Assembly (NCBI GenBank): GCA_017399685.1
Contig: JAFQBM010000049.1
Location: forward strand, 1 to 64,000
Source: Lachnospiraceae bacterium
GTDB lineage: Bacteria > Bacillota > Clostridia > Lachnospirales > Lachnospiraceae
Reading direction: 5' to 3'
DNA length: 64,000 nt
The notes under the pieces were generated by a model. It had not been told where the DNA came from and ran no database searches. It saw nothing but the letters and a program-made list of their open reading frames with translations. Numbering within the stretch: the first letter of the stretch is position 1; the number at the start of each line of letters is the position of its first letter. The translations under genes and the position numbers were made by a program. Shown here one piece after another: positions 49,966 through 58,109 of the stretch.

Positions 49966-50079
49966 TCATTTCCAACCTTGCATTTTGCAAATACTTTCCG
50001 ATACCATAACACTATCTCCCCAGCTTTTATCCTGCTGTTTCGGGTCTATTTTATAATTCCAATAATGTTCATCTACCAT
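49966..50079 (-). other. Short unassigned ORF (37 codons)
   Basis: A frame opening at ATG 50,079 (MVDEHYWNYKIDPKQQDKSW) and ending at 49,966, in the gap between the Schlafen-like gene and the S66 peptidase. The frame is open further upstream into the end of the previous gene, and its composition looks protein-like. There is no SD. It may be the tail of a lost gene. I do not recognise it. Confidence 0.3.
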
Positions 50080-50129
50080 ATCTATCGTAATTTCACAATC
50101 TTCGCCACATATTTCTCTTGCTTTTCTCT

Positions 50130-51653
50130 TTACAACTCTATAAATTGGTATTTGCCAAATCCAGCACCTGATACTGCCTTAATTACCTTTGCAGACTTCA
50201 TCGCCCTCATTACATTTGCAGACTTGGACTTTGAGCACTTTAACCATTCTTGAACATCTACCTGTCCAAATATTGCATCTGTACCACATATAATAAAAAC
50301 TTTTTCAATACTTCCTATAAATTTATCTGTTATTTTTGCTTCTTGTAAAAAAGGAATATATTTATCAAATTTACTGCTTACTTTTTCATCTTTACTGCTT
50401 ACTTTTCCATCTTTACTGCTTACTTTTCCATCTTTACTGCTTACTTTTCCATCTTTACTGCTTACTTTTTCATCTTCACTGCTTACTTTTCTAAACATAG
50501 TAACCTTAATACCATCGCCGAATTCTTCAAACAAAGGCTCTGGCAAACCATATTCTGCACTTCTATTATATAATCTTGGAATTCCAGTACCCCAAGACTC
50601 AATAATGTGCATATAATGAAAAGCTTCTGCAATTGCTTCATTTCTACATCTGGATTTACCCATCTTAGCTGTTGCTATATCAAGTCCACCATATAACATT
50701 CCTGGTGATAATACTTCAATTCGGTCATCAAACACACACACCTGCACACAAGATTCGTCAAGATAACTTCTATGCACAACCGCATTTGCTACCATTTCTC
50801 TAACAGCCTTTGTAGGCAGTTCATATTCTTCGCTTCTATATACGCCATTAATCTCTGCCCCCAAATTAATGTGTCTTAAAACAAAATGATATGCCTCATC
50901 AACCTGCTCATAAATAGGTCCAGTAAATTGTTTTTGATCAATAAATATATCTCTTGTTGTTCCTTTAAATAACGCACATTGAACTTTTGCATTTCTATTC
51001 TTGTTATCCGTCATAAGATCAAATGCATGTGTCACACTAAACTTTTTGCCTGTTTTACTTAACACTCCAAAATCTTCAAGCTTTTCAAGTGTCATATCCT
51101 TCACTTCCGCCTTTTCGTCTTCAGATTTACAAGCTTCTAATGCAATTCGTTTCATCTCTTTGCATAAATGCAATGCTTTTTCTTCATCATATTCTTTACC
51201 GATACAAAGCATCTTATCATAGGCTAGATTTTGTCCTTCAAGTTCTAATTCCTTTAATCTCCTTGCATCCGCTGGTCTACTCGTTCCATTTATTCTGATA
51301 TATGAAGTAGTTTCTTTTCCTTTACTCTCAATATAATACGGTCTAAATTTACCTGGCACAACATCTATTTCAAGTACTGTTTTTCCCTCCAAGGTTCTCA
51401 TAGTAATATCAGGATCTATCTGTGGTGTACAAGCATCAGAAATCATATTGGAAATACTGTCTGATAATTTAAACGGGTTCTGCTCACCAATACCATATAC
51501 AATATTGGTTTTATCCTCGATACCTATAATCACTTTGCCACCTGATGTGTTGGAAAACGCAATAATATCCTTAAGGAATTTCTAATGATTACTCGGTATC
51601 TCTCTTTTGAATTCTATATTTTTATCTTCGCCAAAAAATTCTTTTTCTACCAT
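50130..51653 (-). pseudogene. AlbA_2/Schlafen-type putative DNA-binding protein, interrupted by an in-frame TAG
   Basis: A gene of 508 codons encoding an N-terminal AlbA_2 domain, a helicase-associated GHKL-like middle (VREMVANAVVHRSYLD, ESWGTGIPRLY) and a C-terminal winged helix. The true start is ATG 51,653 behind GAAGGTG. The frame reads MVEKEFFGEDKNIEFKREIP, then SNH, then a TAG at 51,582-51,584 (codon 24). It continues without any shift as KFLKDIIAFSNTSGGKVIIG, the expected AlbA_2 core. A single nonsense change is the simplest explanation. Restart at the GTG 51,533, behind AGGTGG, could give a shortened protein of 467 residues. A heptad repeat near residue 380 is described separately. 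Confidence 0.82.
50370..50495 (-). repeat. 21-bp tandem repeat coding KVSSKDG heptads
   Basis: Six consecutive units of about 21 bp (tttactgcttacttttccatc and variants) within the Schlafen-like gene. They encode repeated Lys-Val-Ser-Ser-Lys/Glu-Asp-Gly/Glu. The length is a multiple of three, so copy-number change would keep the frame. The unit count may vary between strains. Confidence 0.85.
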
Positions 51654-51996
51654 GTTTTCACCTTCTTTTTATTGCTAATGCTGAATTATTTTAATCCCTG
51701 CACATTAGTCTTTCACATTTTTATATTTTTCATTTCCATCGAAATCACAAACTATCTTTTATTATATTCCGTTGCCCGTACATATTCAACAAAAAATATA
51801 CAATACCTACCAACTTTTGTATAAAAAAAGCAGAAACAACACGCCCTTTCCGCGACGTCCTGCCTCTGCCATTTTCATGTCTTCTAACCTCTTTTTCTTC
51901 CTGGGTTTCCACAGTCTTATCATAAATTTCCTGATAATCCTTACATGGTTCTTTCATCATCGTTGTGCCAATATGACACCCCTTGCACCTAAACTT
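51654..51996. other. Intergenic, no confident gene
   Basis: AT-rich with one 71-codon minus-strand frame (51,745-51,960) that lacks an SD and matches nothing I know. A short GC-richer stretch near 51,845 may be a remnant. Confidence 0.4.
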
Positions 51997-52863
51997 CTAC
52001 GCATGTGCCAAAGTTGGAAACATAAGTTTCTTTCCCGTAAAGCCTTCCATTGCAGCTTCTTTCACAAACAAAGTAGTATCTTCTTCCTCTACTTCTGTGA
52101 CCTGATATCCGCTTGCATCCTTTGGTACAAATCCCAGCACAACTTTCTTTATTTCCTTTCCGAATGCATTTATGATATCATCCAGTTCTACCTGTTTCTT
52201 TGAAAAAATGCTATGTATCATAAGCTCATTTCCGTCTACTTCAGCAATGACATAAGTATCTGTTTCTTCCTGATAATATACGCATTCCTGCATAAATTTT
52301 GATACATAGAACATATAAAGACCGTTGTTGTTTACCATGTCAAACTGTCCATGGAAGGTATTTTCGTTCATGGCTTTCTCCAAACGTTCCCATTGTTCGG
52401 CATTGTCCATCAGGACTTGTTTCATGGTCTGTTCCCCTGTTATTTCTACTTCTTTTGAATATTGATATTCCAAAACCTTTTTATAACCGAATTTAGGATA
52501 GAATTCTACCACACTGTCATTTGCAAAAAGATACATTCCGTCCACTTCGGTTCCATAATCCTTTTCTACTTCTTCCATTAACTGACGTATCAATCCTTTG
52601 TTTCTGTGGGTTTCTTCTGTCATGACGGTTCCAAGCTGAATCAATTTTTTGATTTCACCATTCCATAAAATATCAGTAATATTTACGGATACGTTTGCAA
52701 TGACTTTTCCATTTTCTACGAAGGAATATGGAACATAGTTTTCTCTCCAGAATCCATTTTGGTACCAGTCTTCAAAGTCCAACCCAAAAGTTTTTCCGGC
52801 TAATTCATTAAAGCTAAGTCTTAATGCTTCGTTTTCTTTATAATTTTTCATCATTTCATACAT
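51997..52863 (-). CDS. GNAT acetyltransferase, Eis-like architecture
   Basis: A protein of about 288 residues. The start is set at 52,863 (MYEMMKNYKENEALRLSF) because AAAGGAG lies upstream; the longer frame has no SD. The N-terminal GNAT domain has LGTVMTEETHRNKGLIRQLMEEV as the acetyl-CoA loop and YPKFGYKKV near its end. The C-terminal part (VYYQEETDTYVIAEVDGNEL) forms a second domain as in Eis/YkcA-like enhanced intracellular survival proteins. Substrates of such enzymes include aminoglycosides and protein amines. None can be chosen here. Confidence 0.82.
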   Translation of the reverse strand: MYEMMKNYKENEALRLSFNELAGKTFGLDFEDWYQNGFWRENYVPYSFVENGKVIANVSVNITDILWNGEIKKLIQLGTVMTEETHRNKGLIRQLMEEVEKDYGTEVDGMYLFANDSVVEFYPKFGYKKVLEYQYSKEVEITGEQTMKQVLMDNAEQWERLEKAMNENTFHGQFDMVNNNGLYMFYVSKFMQECVYYQEETDTYVIAEVDGNELMIHSIFSKKQVELDDIINAFGKEIKKVVLGFVPKDASGYQVTEVEEEDTTLFVKEAAMEGFTGKKLMFPTLAHA

Positions 52864-53002
52864 GTTAAATTTCTCCTTTTTTCTTTCCTCATCGTTTATG
52901 TTATGCTCTACTGCCAAACCCCTTACACGAATCATTATAACTTACTTTCTGATTTTTTTAATACCTCATATTTAAATAGAAAAAAACATGTTCCAGATAT
53001 TA

Positions 53003-54748
53003 TTATGATAACACCATATCCAAAAATTCTTCCACCGTCATACTTCCTAAGTCTCCCTCTTCTCTGTTTCTTACAGATACATGACCTAATTCCTGTTCTT
53101 TTTCTCCTACCACAAGGATGTATGGGACTCTTTCCATTCTTGCTTCCCGAATCTTATAGCCAATTTTTTCTGTTCTTTGGTCCATTTCGCAACGCAAACC
53201 GGCACTTTGTAATTTCTTCATTGTTTCCTTAGCATAATCATTGAATTTATCAGAAATTGGAAGAATTTTCACCTGCACAGGAGATAACCATACCGGAAAC
53301 TTTCCTGCAAAATGTTCAATTAAAATACCGATAAATCGTTCAATGGAACCGAATACCACTCTATGAATCATAATCGGACGATGTTTTTCTCCATCCGGGC
53401 CAATGTATTCTGCTTCAAACCGTTGTGGAAGCTGAAAATCTAATTGTATCGTTCCGCATTGCCATGTTCTTCCGATAGAATCTTCTAAATGAAAATCTAT
53501 CTTTGGTCCATAAAAAGCACCATCTCCTTCATTGATAACATATGGCAATCCTAAATCATCTAATGCACCTTTTAATCCATTGGTTGCAAGTTCCCAGTCC
53601 TCATCACTTCCGATAGAATTTTCTGGTCTTGTGGATAATTCTACATGATATTTGAAACCGAATTTTGAATATACTTCGTCGATTAGTCGAACAACACCTT
53701 TTATTTCATCCGGAATTTGTTCCTGAGTCATAAATACATGGGCATCGTCCTGTGTAAAGCATCGTACACGCATCAATCCATGCAATTGACCGGATTTTTC
53801 ATGTCTATGCACCACTCCAAGTTCTCCTACCCGCATTGGCAAATCACGGTAAGAACGTGGCTCCATTTTATATACCAGCATGCCTCCCGGACAATTCATT
53901 GGCTTAATGGCAAAATCTGTTTCATCAATGGAAGTTGTATACATATTTTCTCGATAATGCTCCCAATGACCGGAAGTTTCCCAAAGCTGTCTGTTTAACA
54001 TCATCGGAGTAGAAATTTCCACATAACCTTCTCTGGTATGAATGTTTCTCCAGTAATCAATGAGAAGATTTTTTAATGCCGTTCCCTTAGGTAAGAAAAA
54101 TGGGAATCCAGGCCCTTCCTCCAATAATGCAAAAAGCCCCAATTCTTTTCCTAATTTTCTATGATCTCTCTTTTTCGCTTCTTCCATGCGGTTCAGATAC
54201 TCTTCCAACATTTCTTTCTTCGGAAATGAGATTCCGTAAATTCTTGTAAGCATCTTATTTTTTTCATTCCCACGCCAATAAGCGCCTGCAACGGATAATA
54301 ACTTAAATGCCTTCACTGCACTGGTATATGCAACATGAGGACCTGCACATAATTCCACATATTCTCCTTGTTGATAAAAACTTAATTCCTCATCTTCCGG
54401 AAGTTCCTGAATCAATTCTACTTTGTAACTTTCCTGTTTTTCTTCCATCAGTTTCAAGGCTTCTTCTCGGCTCATTGTGTAATGCCGTAAGGGAAGATTT
54501 TCTTTGACTATCTTTTTCATTTCTGCCTCAATGGCTTCAAAATTCTCTGCTGAAAAATTAAAATCAAATTCAAAATCATAATAAAATCCATTTTCGATTG
54601 CCGGCCCAATGGCACATTTCGTAGTCGGATATAACCGTTTTACTGCCTGTGCTAAAATATGGGCAGTAGTATGGTGGAACGCCTTTCTCCCTAATTCCTC
54701 TTCAAATGCTGCTTCTTTCATAGAACCATCTTTCATGCTAATCTTCAT
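53003..54748 (-). CDS. thrS: Threonyl-tRNA synthetase lacking TGS domain
   Basis: A class II tRNA ligase of about 581 residues. The start is at 54,748 (MKISMKDGSMKEAAFEEE) with AAAGGAG upstream. The usual N-terminal TGS domain of about 60 residues is missing: after nine TGS-like residues the sequence jumps to the editing domain. The editing site is intact, with HHTTAHILAQAV and ELCAGPHV. The catalytic core has motif 2 RVGELGVVHRHEKSG, the zinc ligands including MNCPGG, and the anticodon domain at the C-terminus. Expression is controlled by a Thr T-box. It may be a second, stress-induced ThrS, or the only one. Confidence 0.93.
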   Translation of the reverse strand: MKISMKDGSMKEAAFEEELGRKAFHHTTAHILAQAVKRLYPTTKCAIGPAIENGFYYDFEFDFNFSAENFEAIEAEMKKIVKENLPLRHYTMSREEALKLMEEKQESYKVELIQELPEDEELSFYQQGEYVELCAGPHVAYTSAVKAFKLLSVAGAYWRGNEKNKMLTRIYGISFPKKEMLEEYLNRMEEAKKRDHRKLGKELGLFALLEEGPGFPFFLPKGTALKNLLIDYWRNIHTREGYVEISTPMMLNRQLWETSGHWEHYRENMYTTSIDETDFAIKPMNCPGGMLVYKMEPRSYRDLPMRVGELGVVHRHEKSGQLHGLMRVRCFTQDDAHVFMTQEQIPDEIKGVVRLIDEVYSKFGFKYHVELSTRPENSIGSDEDWELATNGLKGALDDLGLPYVINEGDGAFYGPKIDFHLEDSIGRTWQCGTIQLDFQLPQRFEAEYIGPDGEKHRPIMIHRVVFGSIERFIGILIEHFAGKFPVWLSPVQVKILPISDKFNDYAKETMKKLQSAGLRCEMDQRTEKIGYKIREARMERVPYILVVGEKEQELGHVSVRNREEGDLGSMTVEEFLDMVLS

Positions 54749-54840
54749 AATAATTTCTCCTTTCAAATTTGAAAACCTGGATGATTGCGAAACTTTAAGA
54801 ACCACAAATATCCGTTTGAATGATTGTTGATTAACATAAG

Positions 54841-55105
54841 AAAAGCACCCTCAAAGACACAGATACCTATGTCTTTAAGGGTGCATAAAATTGCACGGTT
54901 CCACCTTAACTTTTCGCTTCAGATTCCAACAAATCCTAACCTTTAACGCAGGTATACGGCAATACATACTGGGAATAAATTCCGCATTGCAGCTCTAGAA
55001 TGGTTTTCACATATCTCTTTCATAAACAGATTCCACCAATCTCTGTTCTCTCTGGATGACTTCTGATATGTTACTTCTTTCCGTCATTGCTTTTCTCATG
55101 TTAAT
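54841..55105 (-). promoter_or_regulatory. T-box riboswitch, Thr specifier
   Basis: On the minus strand, Stem I contains AGAGAGAACAGAG. A Thr codon ACC followed by A (55,002-55,004) is at the specifier position. The T-box sequence AAGGTGGAACCGTGC is at 54,893-54,907, and the terminator (GCACCCTTAAAGACATAG and complement, with TTTTCTT) is at 54,841-54,885. The specifier agrees with thrS downstream. Confidence 0.88.
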
Positions 55106-55111
55106 GATAAA

Positions 55112-55140
55112 ATGATATACCTTTTCTAAGTTCGTGTCAA
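55112..55140 (-). promoter_or_regulatory. Promoter of thrS T-box transcript
   Basis: On the minus strand, TTGACA (55,135-55,140) and TATCAT (55,112-55,117) with a 17-bp spacer. Confidence 0.65.
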
Positions 55141-55262
55141 GCATGGAATTTTAAAAAATATTTAAGCAAAAATATTTAAGATATGTCGTGAATAATTAAA
55201 GTTTTCCTTTTCTTTTGCAACTTCTTGATGCTTCACTGTTCATTCTTATTTTGTATTTCTTC

Positions 55263-56306
55263 TTATTCATTTTCAATTATTTCAAATTCTGCTGTTAATG
55301 TGTGAAAGGAAACTTCTCCTGATTCTTGCCAAACTTGAACTTCTTTTACAACACGATACTTTCCTTCCTCAAGTTCACCATAAAGATTCATCCAGTCTGC
55401 AGACCATGTGCTGTTTTTTCCCTTCTCAACCGGATAGGCAATATCATGGAATCCTATATCTGAATTCAAATAGGGAACACCTGTCCATGTATCAATATCT
55501 TCCTCATATTTTTCTAAAGAATAATCGTCTCCATATTGCAACTTTGAATCGGTAGTATTTTTTATTTCCATGGTTATGGTATGCTTTGTATTCTCTGTCA
55601 CTTCCATGGTAACACCTTCTAAATCATTTTCCTGATAGGCAAATACATGCCACACATCATCAATGCAAATCTCAACTCGATTCTCCCTAATACTATACTG
55701 TCCTGCATATCCGGTTCCGAAATTTGTCTGATAATTTTGGGTTGGTTTCCCCTTTTCTACCGAAGAATCAAAACCAAAATCTGCATTTCCACACCTTAGC
55801 ATGGAAGAAGTTTCTTTGGTGTCAACATAAAGCTTATCATTGAGCATTACCATACGGACAAATTCTTCGCCATCCATGGCATCTGACTCATTTATTGTAG
55901 TATTCGTAACATTTTCTTTGGTACTATTCACATTTTCACTGGAATCTGCTTTATTTAAAATAGTGATTTCTAAAGCCGTAATTTGTGCAGGGTACGTTTC
56001 TGCAATCATTCCATCATATCCAATGCTTACTGTGTCTCCTACTCCAATCTGTTCCATGATTTTTAAGGATTCTTCATCCTCCATGTTCTTCCTGCTTACT
56101 ACTATTTTATCTGCTGACTTTTTCTCATTGGATTCCTCTTTTGGTTCCACGAGGAAAGAACTTTCATTTACTTCCAATACAACAGCATCGAAATATACTT
56201 CTGCTGTTACTCCTGTCTTGACTTTTTCCTCTTCCTTTCCGCACCCGGCCAATAAAATAAAAATGGACATCATGCTAATAAATAAAATTTTTTTCATCTT
56301 TTTCAT
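55263..56306 (-). CDS. Lipoprotein with C-terminal Ig-like domain
   Basis: An exported lipoprotein of about 347 residues. The start is set at 56,306 with GGAGG five bases upstream. The signal peptide ends in the lipobox LAGC. The N-terminal half contains a small OB-like domain (DAVVLEVNESSFLVEPKE...VGDTVSI) of the DUF3221 type. The C-terminal 110 residues (VTMEVTENTKHTITMEIKNT, LQYGDDYSLEK) look like the bacterial Ig-like domain found in regulatory lipoproteins. The role is unknown. It lies upstream of the thrS leader on the same strand. Confidence 0.75.
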   Translation of the reverse strand: MKKMKKILFISMMSIFILLAGCGKEEEKVKTGVTAEVYFDAVVLEVNESSFLVEPKEESNEKKSADKIVVSRKNMEDEESLKIMEQIGVGDTVSIGYDGMIAETYPAQITALEITILNKADSSENVNSTKENVTNTTINESDAMDGEEFVRMVMLNDKLYVDTKETSSMLRCGNADFGFDSSVEKGKPTQNYQTNFGTGYAGQYSIRENRVEICIDDVWHVFAYQENDLEGVTMEVTENTKHTITMEIKNTTDSKLQYGDDYSLEKYEEDIDTWTGVPYLNSDIGFHDIAYPVEKGKNSTWSADWMNLYGELEEGKYRVVKEVQVWQESGEVSFHTLTAEFEIIENE

Positions 56307-56609
56307 AGGTTCCTCCATTCCGAAGCATAGATATCATACGGAACATAAACTTTTTTCTTTCTGCATATAAAAAAGCTTTTGTGATGCTTCTGCACAAAAT
56401 TTCTGTTGAACATCTGCACTATGACAATGAAGCCAACATAAATTGTCCCTCTTATTATAATAGTGTAAAGAAACCATTGAATTGTTGCATTCAATTCCAT
56501 TTTCAGTTTGCAATTAAGATTTCTCAAATCATACAAAAAATATCAATCCCACAAGTTTGTTTGTAACGAAATAAACTTATATCACTCGTAATTTACAAAT
56601 CCTTAAGAT

Positions 56610-57206
56610 TTAAAGTTTTGATATCTTATCAATTAACGAAACATCTGCAGGAAGCCAGTCTACGCTATAAAGTGTTTCTTTGGACAGCCATTTTGCTGCT
56701 TTATGTTCTTTTAATACAAACTCTCCTGATTCTATCTTGCACCAATAACATTTCATGGATAAGTGAAATGCAGGATAATCGTATTCAATGGTATCAAGCA
56801 GTTCCTCAACTTCTATCTTAACATCCAGTTCTTCCTTAATTTCACGCATCAAAGCTTCCTTCGGTGTTTCTCCTTCTTCTATCTTGCCCCCTGGAAACTC
56901 CCATCCTCCTTTGAATTCTCCATAACCACGCTGGGTTGCTAAAATCTTTCCTTCATTTTCTCCATTTCCTTTTATGATTGCTGCTACAACTTCTACTACT
57001 TTCATTAATCTTTTCGAGGGGTCTATGATAACCTTATTTCCTTCCTTTATTTTATTGGTGATGAGCCAGGCATCTTCTGCTTCAAGAGTCATGACTTCTC
57101 CGTTTTCCTCTTTTAACTGTACCATTACTTTCAATGGTTCTCCTTCTCTAAGCCCTTCACAGCCATAATCGGCTTCATATATGTTGGTAATCGTGTATTT
57201 TTTCAT
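56610..57206 (-). CDS. NUDIX hydrolase (MutT-like) with N-terminal extension
   Basis: A 198-residue protein with about 70 extra residues before the NUDIX domain. The NUDIX box is GGKIEEGETPKEALMREIKEELDV (GX5EX7REUXEE fits exactly), preceded by QRGYGEFKGGWEFPGG, which is typical for (8-oxo-)dGTP-cleaving MutT enzymes. The N-terminal part (YEADYGCEGLREGEPLKVMV) resembles a small S1/OB-like domain seen on clostridial MutT proteins. Sanitising oxidised nucleotides is the likely task. Confidence 0.87.
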   Translation of the reverse strand: MKKYTITNIYEADYGCEGLREGEPLKVMVQLKEENGEVMTLEAEDAWLITNKIKEGNKVIIDPSKRLMKVVEVVAAIIKGNGENEGKILATQRGYGEFKGGWEFPGGKIEEGETPKEALMREIKEELDVKIEVEELLDTIEYDYPAFHLSMKCYWCKIESGEFVLKEHKAAKWLSKETLYSVDWLPADVSLIDKISKL

Positions 57207-57271
57207 TGGTGGTTTTCCTTTCCAAATAAATAATATTTATAAAATACCATATGTCATGTATCTACATTAGA

Positions 57272-57303
57272 AAAAAATCCTCAGCAACCGCTCGAGGATT
57301 TCT
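57272..57303 (-). terminator. Terminator after antitoxin/toxin remnant
   Basis: On the minus strand, AAATCCTC-GAGCGGTTGCT-GAGGATTTTTTTC is a short stem with a strong U-tract. Confidence 0.75.
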
Positions 57304-57342
57304 TCTAATTGTTTCGTTTTTATTTTTCGGCTATTTTACCAA

Positions 57343-57429
57343 TTAAATCAAATGAAGTTCATTCGCAAAAATTCCTTCATAATCCTGTAATTGTTTTGCA
57401 CTTGGCATGATGATTACTTTATAAGCCAT
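57343..57429 (-). pseudogene. Truncated RelE/ParE-type toxin (28 codons)
   Basis: The ATG overlaps the antitoxin stop by eight bases, as in intact ParE operons. The peptide begins MAYKVIIMPSAKQLQDYEGI, the usual first strand and helix of ParE/RelE toxins, then reaches FANELHLI and stops. The catalytic C-terminal strands are absent, and no continuation is found in other frames before the terminator. The toxin appears inactive. Confidence 0.55.
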
Positions 57430-57649
57430 ACTTCGCACTAATTTCATCAATGGCACTGTCGAAATTTTCTCCCTCACCATTATTGTAACTGTTTCTTGCT
57501 TCTGCAAGTTCAGATAGAATTTCCTTTGCACTTAATGTTTTATACGGATTGTTTGTACAAAAGTTCATCAACAAATAGGCGTGTATTTCATCCTGACATT
57601 CTTCCGGAATCGTTGATAATAATGCTAAATTAGCTTCCAATGTACTCAT
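57419..57649 (-). CDS. Antitoxin-like protein (RelB/ParD-type)
   Basis: A 76-residue acidic protein starting at ATG 57,649 with GGAGG eight bases upstream (MSTLEANLALLSTIPEECQD). Upstream frame extension overlaps the site and is not used. The C-terminus (LSAKEILSELAEARNSYNNGEGENFDSAIDEISAKYGL region) is the flexible, toxin-binding type with conserved DEISAKYGL. It is followed by a toxin remnant in the expected overlap. It is thus an orphaned antitoxin, perhaps kept for other regulation. Confidence 0.62.
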   Translation of the reverse strand: MSTLEANLALLSTIPEECQDEIHAYLLMNFCTNNPYKTLSAKEILSELAEARNSYNNGEGENFDSAIDEISAKYGL

Positions 57650-57919
57650 AGAAATATCCTCCATTTTTATTCTATATATGCTATCCATCATACTCACATT
57701 ATTTATAATACTACTATATTACCTATTTTTATTTTATCACGAAACATATAAAACACAACTAATTTTTCTTGACCTCTCCAAAATTATCCAAACAAGTTCT
57801 TTATAACTTTATAAACAAAGTCGAATATGCTTGTTATTAACTGATTCTTTTTGAAAAATCCCTTTTTTCCTTTATTCGAACATCAACCTGTTGCTTAAGC
57901 TTTTTAATCCTATGTTTTT
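57650..57919. other. Intergenic, AT-rich, no gene seen
   Basis: A stretch with strong A/T bias between the antitoxin and the small broken ORF that follows the helicase. No promoter stands out. Confidence 0.4.
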
Positions 57920-58088
57920 TTACTTTTTCATATACAACCATATCATATATACACACAGCATACTAACAAATTCCAAAATTGCACGACAAGACAATTTCTT
58001 TTGTCTCTGATTTTTATTAATATCTGGCATGGTTTTAATTATTCGATATATTTCTGCTGGTGCTGTAGAATTTGTTTTCCCTGTTCAT
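57920..58088 (-). pseudogene. Frameshifted small ORF downstream of helicase
   Basis: An ATG at 58,088 has a strong AAAGGAG site and begins MNRENKFYS, but stops after 17 codons. In the neighbouring frame the sequence stays open from the same place (TAPAEIYRIIKTMPDINKNQ...) to 57,920 and ends in a hydrophobic helix (AILEFVSMLCVYMIWLYMKK). One base insertion would explain both. The reconstructed product of about 56 residues would be a small single-span membrane protein encoded directly after the helicase gene. Unrecognised. Confidence 0.4.
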
Positions 58089-58109
58089 TTTTCTCCTTTC
58101 CAAGTTTTA

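Noticed and set aside
50370-50495. Short regular repeats resembling a CRISPR array
   Set aside because: Units of 21 bp are contiguous without spacers and lie in frame inside a coding sequence, where they encode KVSSKDG heptads.
51745-51960. 71-codon minus-strand frame
   Set aside because: No SD, unusual composition, no recognisable family; kept only as a remark in the intergenic entry.
56303-56536. 77-codon minus-strand frame upstream of the Ig-like lipoprotein
   Set aside because: No SD, no recognisable domain, and it reads through the lipoprotein's SD region.
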